From Rhodospirillaceae bacterium (GTDB lineage: Bacteria > Pseudomonadota > Alphaproteobacteria > Bin65): a stretch of DNA of 32,119 nucleotides. The notes below the pieces were generated by a model. It saw only the letters and a program-made list of their open reading frames with translations, searched no databases and had not been told where the DNA came from. The translations under genes were made by a program, and so were the position numbers. The stretch is taken from NCBI GenBank assembly GCA_026709535.1, contig JAPOST010000203.1, forward strand, positions 1 through 32,119. Direction: 5' to 3'. This document shows, one piece after another, positions 24,790 to 32,119 of this stretch (position 1 is its first letter; the number at the start of each line of letters is the position of its first letter).

Positions 24790-25626
24790 CTAGTTTGCCG
24801 CCGTGACCGCCCAGCAGGCTGATTCGAGATGCACAGCGCCGTTCTGGTAATGAATCAGAAGAGTGTCGGTCAGACGCGCCTCGGCGCGTTCTTTCAGGTC
24901 ACCGCCTGCATCCGCGATCAGCTGGCTCGCCGGCCCCATCTGGAGCAGGAAATGAGAGACTTCCGCGGGCGCGGCGTGAAAGGTCAATGTAATATCCAGC
25001 GGATCGACGGAGATGGCGGACCACCCGCTCTCCTCTAGCCAGCCGCGCACCCGGTCGGGATCGGCCCACTGGAATTGGCCCGGGGCGTCTGGCGCAGGTC
25101 GGGACGGCAGGGTCACGAATTCTCGGGCGGTCGTTACCGGTAGCATGACCCAGGGATTCTCCCGTGGTTCCCGCCAGGTGATGGCAGTCAGTTTGGCGCC
25201 CTGCCTGCAGCCGTGGCGCAGGTTGCCGAGTGCGATCGCCGGATCCTGAAAGAACATGATACCGAACCGCGAGAACAGGATATCGAACGTCTCCGGCAGA
25301 AACGGATGGTCCTGCGCGTCCGCCTCGATGAAGCACATGTTGCCTCGCTCTGCTGCCCGCTCCTTGGCCTTGCAGAGTAACGGCGTCGAAACATCGATTC
25401 CGGTCACGCTGCCCGTCGCGCCGACTTTCTCTGCAAGCACCATCGACGAGGTGCCGGCACCACAGCCGACATCCAAGCAGTGGTGTCCGCCGATCTCACC
25501 AAGAGCATGCAGTCCCGCCTCCAGATGCGGTGCCATCATGCGGTCGATGTCGGGCTGCAGGCGCAGCCATTTCTGGCCCTGATTACCAGTCCAGAAATCG
25601 ATCTGTTCCCTGTTTGCCCTTGCCAT
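24790..25626 (-). CDS. class I SAM-dependent methyltransferase
   Basis: The 278-residue protein has a clear SAM site: LDVGCGAGTSSMVLAEKVG is motif I (about residues 50-68), GIDVSTPLLCKAKERA is motif II, IEADAQDHPF and DILFSRFGIMFFQDP complete the Rossmann fold. It resembles small-molecule methyltransferases of the UbiE/arsenite type in its N-terminal NREQIDFWTG segment. The ATG at 25626 is chosen over an in-frame TTG at 25644 because GAGCGGA lies just upstream. It is the next same-strand gene after the xanthine dehydrogenase-family gene, separated by 252 bases without a recognisable gene, so co-transcription is uncertain. The substrate is unknown. Confidence 0.85.
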   Translation of the reverse strand: MARANREQIDFWTGNQGQKWLRLQPDIDRMMAPHLEAGLHALGEIGGHHCLDVGCGAGTSSMVLAEKVGATGSVTGIDVSTPLLCKAKERAAERGNMCFIEADAQDHPFLPETFDILFSRFGIMFFQDPAIALGNLRHGCRQGAKLTAITWREPRENPWVMLPVTTAREFVTLPSRPAPDAPGQFQWADPDRVRGWLEESGWSAISVDPLDITLTFHAAPAEVSHFLLQMGPASQLIADAGGDLKERAEARLTDTLLIHYQNGAVHLESACWAVTAAN

Positions 25627-25878
25627 GGATACTGTTCCGCTCAATCTGCATGGCTGCGGGCAAGGCCGAAACGGCGCCCACGGTTACTAATCTGGCTTGG
25701 CAGCCTTCTCTCATGTTTCTGATGGCGATTAGGCTTTCTGGTTCGGCAGGCCAGCGGACAGCATAGATCGGCTGGCCAATACGGTTCCGCAATCGAATTC
25801 CCTTCCACGATATTGTCCAATCCTTCATTCTCGGACGCCGTATCGACCAGGATACTCTCGCACGAAAGTCGTCTCTGA

Positions 25879-28110
25879 TCAGTGATCTGCTGGCGCCGTT
25901 CCTGTTCCATAGCCCGGTTTCTTGCCTGAGGGAGACTGCCGTGCATCCTGAATTGCCTTCCATACTCGCGCAGGCGTGTATGGCATGTCGAGATGTTTTA
26001 CCCCGACAGGACGCACCGCATCCATGACCGCGCAGGCAATCGCCGCAGGGGCGCCGATGGTGCCGGCTTCCCCAATGCCTTTGGCGCCCAAGCGATTCAT
26101 CGAACTGGGCGTTTCGAGTTGTTCGATCTGGATTGGCGGCATGTCATCCGCGCGCGGAATGCCGTAATCCATGAGGGAGCCCGTCAACAACTGACCATCT
26201 TCGTCGTAAATTATCCTTTCCAGCAAGGCTTCGCCAATACCTTGAGCGACTCCGCCCATCAGTTGCCCCTTTGCCAACACGGGATTGATGATCGTTCCGG
26301 CATCGTCAATCCAGACAAGGCGCTCGATTTCAAGCACACCGGTCTCTGGGTCGATGGCGATACGGCACCCCACGGCGCCGTAACCCCAAGCCTCTCCGTC
26401 TGCCTTGTAGCAGGCGTCAACCGTTAAAGGTCCGACATTGCGCGCGACCTCCTGCCAATCCATTGATGCGACTGGGTCACGACCCGATTTTTCAGCGGCC
26501 TTAGCCTTCAGCTTACTGCATGCTTCGTCCAGGGCACTACCGCCGATAGGGGTGCTTCGGCTGGCCAGAGCACCGATGGCAGTGTCCGGCGCGGAACTGT
26601 TGCCATGGCACACCCGGATCAAATCTGCAGAGATTCCCAGCTGGGCGCTGACGATTTGTCCGACTGTCGTTGTACGGCCTTGGCCTTGTGTGGTTGACCC
26701 GGTTGTGGCTTCGAAAGTCCCGTCGTCGCACAGCTTGAGCCGCGCCGTTTCCCAGCCCGTTCCAGAGGGTTCAATGTAGCAGATGCTGGCGCTGCCGCGG
26801 AGCCGTCGGCTACCTGAATCAATGCCTTGGCGAGACAGCAATGACTCCGCCCGATTGAGTGCCTCTGCATAGCGCCCACTGTCCAGAAGCTGCCCGGTCA
26901 GCGTGCGCCACGGCATATCGTCTGGCGCAACAAGATTGCGCAGCCGCAGTTCCGCCGGTGGCATCTCCAGCGCCGTGGCGAGCCGGTCAAGCAGCAATTC
27001 CATGGTCAACGCAGCCTCGGGCCGACCGGCACCCCGATAGATACCGACCGACGCCCCATGATCGGTGTGCCCCGTTGCTTCAATATTCACAGATTCAACC
27101 CGATAAGGTCCCGGCATGATCCGGCCTGCGTTGCGGGTCGGGACAACGGCGCTGAAGGGCATCCAGTGACCCAACGGCGCCCGGACCCGTGCGTCAAGGT
27201 CCAGAAGGCGTCCATCGGCGGATGCTGTCAGCGATGCATCGATATGGTGGCCGCGTCCTTGCGTCGCCGAGAGGAATTCTTCCCCGCGAGTCGAGATCCA
27301 CTTGATACAACGGCCCAGGGACCAAGCAGCCCAGGCCACGGCAATATCTTCCGGATACAGCGATGCCTTCATGCCGAATGCGCCTCCGACATCCGGGGCA
27401 ATGACCCGGACTGCATCGCGCCTGATGCCGAGAATCGCGGCCAGTTCATCCCGAATCCTGTGAGGCGATTGTGTTCCCAGCCAGATGGTCATCAAACCGG
27501 GCGTCGAACCGGCATCGGCGACGATGGTGCGTGGCTCAAGGGAGACAGGAGCCAACCGGGACTGGCGCAGTGAAACGGCAGCGTGTACGGCTGAATCGTG
27601 GCGGGTATGTCCCTCTACACTGGCAATCCACGTTTCACGGGCACGGATCGGTCCATCTAGCCTTTGAGGCAAGTTCGTCGGCAAGGGGTCGATCTCTGCC
27701 TCAATCCTCTCCGCTGCATCAATGGCCTGTGTGGGCCTGGCGGCAATCACCATGGCGATCGGTGCGCCGACGGCGCACACCGTGTCTTCGGCGAGGGCCC
27801 GCGGTGGCAGAGGATAGATTTCAGGAGTCAGGGCATTTACACTCGCGAGGCCAAGCCCGGCGACATCCCTGCCTGTGAAGACAGCTACCACACCCCCGGC
27901 TTGTGAAGCTGCTCCGATATCGAGCGTTTTGATTCGGCCATGTGCTTCCGAACTTCGGCAGAATGCGGCGTACAGCGTATCCTTGAACCGGATATCGTCC
28001 GTGAACCGTCCGCGACCGGTCAGCAGCGCCAAGTCTTCAACGCGAGGTGGAGACTGTCCAAAGGTTTGCTGTCCTTGGAGTCGCTGCACAGTCGACTCGG
28101 TTCTGGTCAC
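25879..28110 (-). CDS. xanthine dehydrogenase-family molybdopterin-binding subunit
   Basis: The roughly 743-residue protein has the large-subunit pattern of the xanthine oxidase family. The N-terminal domain reads RVEDLALLTGRGRFTDDI; the cofactor-binding domain has APDVGGAFGMKAS and the active-site loop GIYRGAGRPEAA, which corresponds to the AYRGAGR of form II CoxL-like proteins rather than the form I AYRCSFR loop. A glutamate in GIGEAGTIGAPAA near the C-terminus matches the catalytic base. The start is uncertain: GTG at 28110 is used, but a TTG overlapping the upstream stop (28122) or GTG at 28089 are possible. It directly follows 3-hydroxyanthranilate dioxygenase. No [2Fe-2S] or FAD subunit is encoded in the window, so its electron partners lie elsewhere. 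It probably hydroxylates an N-heterocycle or aldehyde. Confidence 0.9.
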   Translation of the reverse strand: MTRTESTVQRLQGQQTFGQSPPRVEDLALLTGRGRFTDDIRFKDTLYAAFCRSSEAHGRIKTLDIGAASQAGGVVAVFTGRDVAGLGLASVNALTPEIYPLPPRALAEDTVCAVGAPIAMVIAARPTQAIDAAERIEAEIDPLPTNLPQRLDGPIRARETWIASVEGHTRHDSAVHAAVSLRQSRLAPVSLEPRTIVADAGSTPGLMTIWLGTQSPHRIRDELAAILGIRRDAVRVIAPDVGGAFGMKASLYPEDIAVAWAAWSLGRCIKWISTRGEEFLSATQGRGHHIDASLTASADGRLLDLDARVRAPLGHWMPFSAVVPTRNAGRIMPGPYRVESVNIEATGHTDHGASVGIYRGAGRPEAALTMELLLDRLATALEMPPAELRLRNLVAPDDMPWRTLTGQLLDSGRYAEALNRAESLLSRQGIDSGSRRLRGSASICYIEPSGTGWETARLKLCDDGTFEATTGSTTQGQGRTTTVGQIVSAQLGISADLIRVCHGNSSAPDTAIGALASRSTPIGGSALDEACSKLKAKAAEKSGRDPVASMDWQEVARNVGPLTVDACYKADGEAWGYGAVGCRIAIDPETGVLEIERLVWIDDAGTIINPVLAKGQLMGGVAQGIGEALLERIIYDEDGQLLTGSLMDYGIPRADDMPPIQIEQLETPSSMNRLGAKGIGEAGTIGAPAAIACAVMDAVRPVGVKHLDMPYTPARVWKAIQDARQSPSGKKPGYGTGTAPADH

Positions 28111-28118
28111 GCGACCGG

Positions 28119-28691
<573 letters not shown>

Positions 28692-28743
28692 TTACGACAT
28701 GCGTGCTTGCCAGACTATTTGCCGTGAGCGCCTGCAACCAGTG

Positions 28744-29619
28744 TTAACTTCGCACTTGCGGCATGATTTCACGAGCTAAGCGATGCAGATACCTCAATCC
28801 GGCGATGGCCCGGCTGCCATACCAACTGCAATACTCTCCATTGATCAACAAGGCTTTTTCCGGCGGGCATTCGTAGGTGGTGACAAAGCTGTCGAGATCA
28901 TCTTGTCCGAAGTCATAGGGTTCTGAAGAGAACAAAAAGAGGTCAGTGGATGCGATTACGTCCGTCGTCATTTCGATGATGGGATACCGTTGGTTCGGAT
29001 CATGGTGCATGGTATGCCACCCCACAGTTTGCAACATTGTCGAGATGTACGTGTTTCGCGAGACAGTCATCCATGGGTCCTTCCAGATGAGATAGAGCAC
29101 ATCCAAGGACTGGGCCGCCGCTGGCTTCACGGCAGAATACGCGGCGCAAAATTGAGCGCTGATCGCCGCCGCCATTTCCTCGCGGCCGAAGAGTCGGCCC
29201 ATCAGACTGTATAGTTTGAGATTATCCTCAGGAGCCAGCGGGTGAGTCACCACGATGTGGGGCACAAACTTGCCAATTGCATCCGCCATCTCTTTCGTAT
29301 TCTCATCAATGTTGAGTATGACATGGGTTGGCGCGAGCGCTTTCAGCTTGTTGATATTGATTTTCTTCGTGCCGCCGATAGCAGGAATCCGATCGACAGT
29401 TCCAATCGGATGGATGCAATAGTGAGTACGCGCCACGATTTGGTCGATCAAACCAATGTCGATCAGCAACTCAGTGATGGATGGCACAAAAGAGGCGATC
29501 CTGAAATCGGGCCCGGCCGGCTCAAAGCGGGTTCCGATGTCGTCTTCCAAGCCCCGTCCATTCTTCAGTTGCATGTGCCCGTTCTCATCGCTCGGGAACC
29601 GGTTTTTATCCGCGGCCAT
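28744..29619 (-). CDS. signal-less BtuF-like (helical backbone) metal/cobalamin-binding protein
   Basis: The 291-residue protein matches the class III periplasmic-binding-protein fold: RIASFVPSITELLIDIGL and ARTHYCIHP open the first lobe, GGTKKININKLKALAPTHVI is the conserved KxN-x5-P-x2-V segment, and a long helix links to a second lobe with LYLIWKDPWMTVS and ISTMLQTVGWH. BtuF binds vitamin B12 for import, but here the N-terminus is polar (no signal peptide or lipobox), so the protein seems cytoplasmic, and no permease or ATPase is adjacent. It precedes 3-hydroxyanthranilate dioxygenase in the same direction. A later ATG at 29574 is an alternative start that would still leave no signal sequence. 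Confidence 0.8.
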   Translation of the reverse strand: MAADKNRFPSDENGHMQLKNGRGLEDDIGTRFEPAGPDFRIASFVPSITELLIDIGLIDQIVARTHYCIHPIGTVDRIPAIGGTKKININKLKALAPTHVILNIDENTKEMADAIGKFVPHIVVTHPLAPEDNLKLYSLMGRLFGREEMAAAISAQFCAAYSAVKPAAAQSLDVLYLIWKDPWMTVSRNTYISTMLQTVGWHTMHHDPNQRYPIIEMTTDVIASTDLFLFSSEPYDFGQDDLDSFVTTYECPPEKALLINGEYCSWYGSRAIAGLRYLHRLAREIMPQVRS

Positions 29620-30008
29620 TTTCCTGCGGTCTTTGTCTTCTGTCAGCGCCGCAGGGAATGCGGTTGCTGCGGAAGCAGCCCCAATCCTGACGCTGAGACT
29701 GGCCGCGATTGACAGTCTTCGCCCGACTTCATCGAAAAGTTCCCCTCACAGGCGTCGACGTCGGGGACGCAATGCCCATTAGCCGGCAGGCATCTCTTCC
29801 GGGTGGGGTGTTTTGCCCGCCCTGACGTAGCCATTTCAGCTGCTCTTTCGTTGATCAATCTCTGGATTCGGCAAGAGGTCGTTGGGAGTCTGGCTAATTT
29901 TCTCAAGGTGTTGGGCGTACCGGCACTGCCGTGGCCGAAGAAGAGTTTCCCCTGACGCCACGTTGGACTATCACCATTACAGACGATCCCAAGGAGACCG
30001 CAGGGGCG
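29620..30008. other. divergent intergenic region
   Basis: About 390 bases between the BtuF-like gene and the thioesterase gene. A long minus-strand frame crosses it and the whole thioesterase gene but is an antisense shadow. No clear promoter or operator was seen. AGGA sits only two bases before the BtuF-like ATG, and AGGGG lies before the thioesterase ATG. Confidence 0.35.
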
Positions 30009-30449
30009 ATGCAAGCAAAAAAGGAGTGGTGCGAAACGGGGAGGGGCGTTGTCGTTCCCTGGAAGTGCGATCATTTTGGTCATATGAATGTACGCTTTTA
30101 TGCCGAGGCGTTTGACGATGCGAGCTTTCATATTTGGTCTGTCATCGGGATGCCTATTGATGATATCGAGATGAAGTACGGTCTGATCGGTGTCCTCGCT
30201 TCCATGAAGATCGATTTCCTCCAAGAGATGAAGGTCGGACAGCTTTTTGTAGTCGAGAGCGCAATTACCCGCGTCGGCACCAAAAGCTTCGCCTACACAG
30301 AACGGATGCGCAACACTCACACCGGTGTTACCCACGCCACAGCCGATATTGTCGAAGTTTTTTTTGACAAGAAAAATCGAAAAGCAGCCGCGATTCCCGA
30401 TGATGTGCACGATTTGCTTGATGCCCGGCTTGTTGCGAACAACGGCTAG
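30009..30449 (+). CDS. hotdog-fold acyl-CoA thioesterase (4HBT-like)
   Basis: The 146-residue protein contains the motif CDHFGHMNVRFYAEAFDDA near residues 20-38, the D-x-x-G-H-x-N pattern at the start of the central hotdog helix in 4-hydroxybenzoyl-CoA thioesterase-like enzymes, and then the expected strands IDFLQEMKVGQLFVVES and SFAYTERMRN. It hydrolyses a CoA thioester to free acid and CoA. The ATG at 30009 has AGGGG upstream and matches the family start; a GTG at 29931 in the same frame would add 26 residues and has no ribosome binding site. The gene stands alone, convergent with cysS, among CoA-handling genes. Confidence 0.85.
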   Translation: MQAKKEWCETGRGVVVPWKCDHFGHMNVRFYAEAFDDASFHIWSVIGMPIDDIEMKYGLIGVLASMKIDFLQEMKVGQLFVVESAITRVGTKSFAYTERMRNTHTGVTHATADIVEVFFDKKNRKAAAIPDDVHDLLDARLVANNG

Positions 30450-30450
30450 A

Positions 30451-30464
30451 GGCAACGCGTTGCC
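30451..30464. terminator. palindrome just after the thioesterase stop codon
   Basis: GGCAACGCGTTGCC is a perfect 14-base palindrome that can fold into a five-base-pair stem with a CGCG loop, beginning two bases after the TAG of the thioesterase gene in the gap before the convergent cysS gene. No T-run follows, so it is only a weak terminator candidate. Confidence 0.3.
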
Positions 30465-30622
30465 ATCATTGCGTCGAAGCAGTGGTGTCATCGCATTGCG
30501 ACCGGATGGGATCAATTCGCGGGAACGTCGATGGCGAACGGCTCGGTGGTGGATTATCCCTCCGCGCCTCGAAATCATCTGTCCCAGTGCAGAAGACCGG
30601 TATCGCGTCGAACAGGACAGGC

Positions 30623-32038
30623 TTAACGCACTAGTTCCCAGTCCGTACCATCGGTGCGATCCTTGATGATTACTCCCTTTGCCAGCAGGTCGTCGCGGAT
30701 GGCATCTGCCGTGACCCAGTCCCTGTTTTCCCTAGCATCTTCTCGCTGCCGAATCAGCGCCATCAGGTCGTCGGTCAAGGCGCGCGATTCGTTGACTGTA
30801 GCCAAATCGAGGCCGAGTATATCGTCAAAGCCTGACATCAAAGTCAGCTTTTCAGCGGGCGCCAAGTTGGTGTCGCGCGCCATCTTCCAGGCTACCGCGA
30901 GAGCGTTCGGAATGTGCAGATCGTTGGCCAGTTCCTCCCAGAATTCCTCACGCCAATCGGTGATGTGATCGTCCCTTACCGCGTCGCTTTCCCGCGCGGC
31001 ATAGCTCCAGTCGTGCATCAGATTACGAAGGGTTTTCAGCGCTTGTCGTGCCCCGTCCAGCGCGTCGAAACTGAAACTCAGCCGGGCTCGGTAGTGGCCG
31101 GTCAGCAACAAGTAACGGTAATCCATTGGTTCGTAGCCAGCTTCGACCAGACGATCCAGATGCAGAAAATCACCGGTTGACTTCGACATCTTCGCGTCAT
31201 CAACGACCAGGAATTCACCGTGTAGCCAAGTATTGACCCAGCGATGCCCAAAACAACACTCGGATTGTGCGATTTCGTTGGTGTGGTGGACAGTTATGTG
31301 ATCAATGCCGCCGCAATGGATATCGATGGTTTCGCTCAAATATGTCGTGGCCATCGCTGAGCACTCGATATGCCAGCCCGGAAAGCCGGTGCCCCATGGC
31401 GAGTCCCATTTCATGATCTGGTTCGGATATTTCGACTGACTGAACCACAGGACGAAATCTTGCGGATTGCGCTTGCGCGTATCCTCATCAACCCGTTCGG
31501 TTGCTTCTTGGGCATCCATTCTCAACCGGGCGAAATCAGCATAGGTCGGGAAAGTGGATGTGTCGAAATAGACGTTGCCATCGACAGAGTAGGCGTGTCC
31601 GCGCTTGATCAGCGTTTCTATCATGCGGATCATCTGCGGAATATGTTCGGTCGCCCGGCACACTGTATCCGGTCGGACGATGCCCAGCATGTCCGTGTGG
31701 CGGAAGAATTCGTCCTCATAGAACCGGGCAATGTCCCAAGGTGACCTTTGTTCGCGCATCGCCGCGAGCATCATCTTGTCATCGCCGTCGTCGGCATCCG
31801 ATTGTAAATGACCCACATCAGTGATGTTCATCACGTGATGCAAGTCGTACCCGGCGCTACGGATCACGCGTTGTAAAAGGTCTTCGAACACATAGGTACG
31901 GAGATTGCCAATATGCGCGTAGTTGTAGACCGTTGGCCCACAGCAATAGAGCGAAACCGCCGGCGGCGCGATTGGCGACAGAGGCTCGATTGCTCGAGTC
32001 AGGGAATTAAAGAAGCGAAGCGGACGGGGTTCAGGCAT
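30623..32038 (-). CDS. cysS: cysteinyl-tRNA synthetase
   Basis: The 471-residue enzyme shows the class I synthetase signatures: the HIGH variant HIGN at residues 42-45 within CCGPTVYNYAHIGNLR, and KMSKS in DDAKMSKSTGDF. Zinc ligands are visible as C33, the cysteine of HIECSAMA and the histidine and glutamate of HHTNEIAQSE. Length is normal. It attaches cysteine to its tRNA. The reading frame is complete within the window, with about 80 bases left upstream. Its neighbours are unrelated, as is usual for this housekeeping gene. Confidence 0.97.
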   Translation of the reverse strand: MPEPRPLRFFNSLTRAIEPLSPIAPPAVSLYCCGPTVYNYAHIGNLRTYVFEDLLQRVIRSAGYDLHHVMNITDVGHLQSDADDGDDKMMLAAMREQRSPWDIARFYEDEFFRHTDMLGIVRPDTVCRATEHIPQMIRMIETLIKRGHAYSVDGNVYFDTSTFPTYADFARLRMDAQEATERVDEDTRKRNPQDFVLWFSQSKYPNQIMKWDSPWGTGFPGWHIECSAMATTYLSETIDIHCGGIDHITVHHTNEIAQSECCFGHRWVNTWLHGEFLVVDDAKMSKSTGDFLHLDRLVEAGYEPMDYRYLLLTGHYRARLSFSFDALDGARQALKTLRNLMHDWSYAARESDAVRDDHITDWREEFWEELANDLHIPNALAVAWKMARDTNLAPAEKLTLMSGFDDILGLDLATVNESRALTDDLMALIRQREDARENRDWVTADAIRDDLLAKGVIIKDRTDGTDWELVR

Positions 32039-32119
32039 TAGCAGTATTTAACCAGAAGGAAGCCGATAGGCCTATCTGCGTTCTGGGCAGGATTCGGCAA
32101 GGGCAAGCCTTGACCTGCG

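Noticed and set aside
29643..30578. A 311-codon minus-strand open frame
   Set aside because: It lies antisense to the thioesterase gene, whose product has a clear family motif. The minus-strand product has no recognisable features and is rich in arginine and histidine, as antisense shadows are.

Overview
The window looks like chromosomal DNA of an alphaproteobacterium, probably a Rhodospirillales-type organism. This rests on gene content and order: an FtsK translocase followed by a LolA-type protein with exonuclease III nearby, a bacterioferritin/Bfd pair, a form II-like xanthine dehydrogenase-family subunit, and a glycosyltransferase/ABC locus of a kind I recall from this class. Base composition is moderately GC-rich with high third-position GC in real genes. 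I saw no tRNA, rRNA or CRISPR array.

Region 1 (1-9894) is a two-armed surface-glycan locus. The minus-strand arm is tightly packed, mostly with ATGA overlaps: a COG4671-type glycosyltransferase, two GT-B (GT4-like) glycosyltransferases, a histidine phosphatase, a second COG4671-type glycosyltransferase and a polysaccharide deacetylase-like protein cut by the window edge. The plus-strand arm, divergent from it, encodes an unusual 907-residue ABC exporter-like protein, a stand-alone cyclic-nucleotide-binding protein and a small SAM-dependent methyltransferase. The ABC protein has a substituted Walker A and Walker B and a roughly 300-residue insertion carrying two extra copies of the post-Q-loop motif. 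I think this locus is the best candidate for an undescribed system.

Region 2 (10006-16308, minus strand) is mostly housekeeping: an orphan beta-class DNA methyltransferase, exonuclease III, a class I glutamine amidotransferase-like hydrolase, a LolA-like carrier and FtsK.

Region 3 (16309-18250) is a gene graveyard with an unidentified plus-strand coding scrap, a frameshifted phasin-like gene and the internally deleted remnant of an IS630-type transposase.

Region 4 (18150-20090) is iron-related. Three Fur-like inverted repeats precede, respectively, a 65-residue uncharacterised protein, a non-coding stretch with competing hairpins, and bfd. Bacterioferritin (bfr) converges on bfd.

Region 5 (20758-30449) is catabolic: a class III CoA-transferase, an enoyl-CoA hydratase, an aldehyde dehydrogenase, a methyltransferase, a molybdopterin-binding xanthine dehydrogenase-family subunit abutting 3-hydroxyanthranilate dioxygenase, a signal-less BtuF-like protein and a hotdog thioesterase. 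The window ends with cysS. Several starts were moved inward from the longest reading frame on the basis of ribosome binding sites and family starts; each case is noted in its entry.
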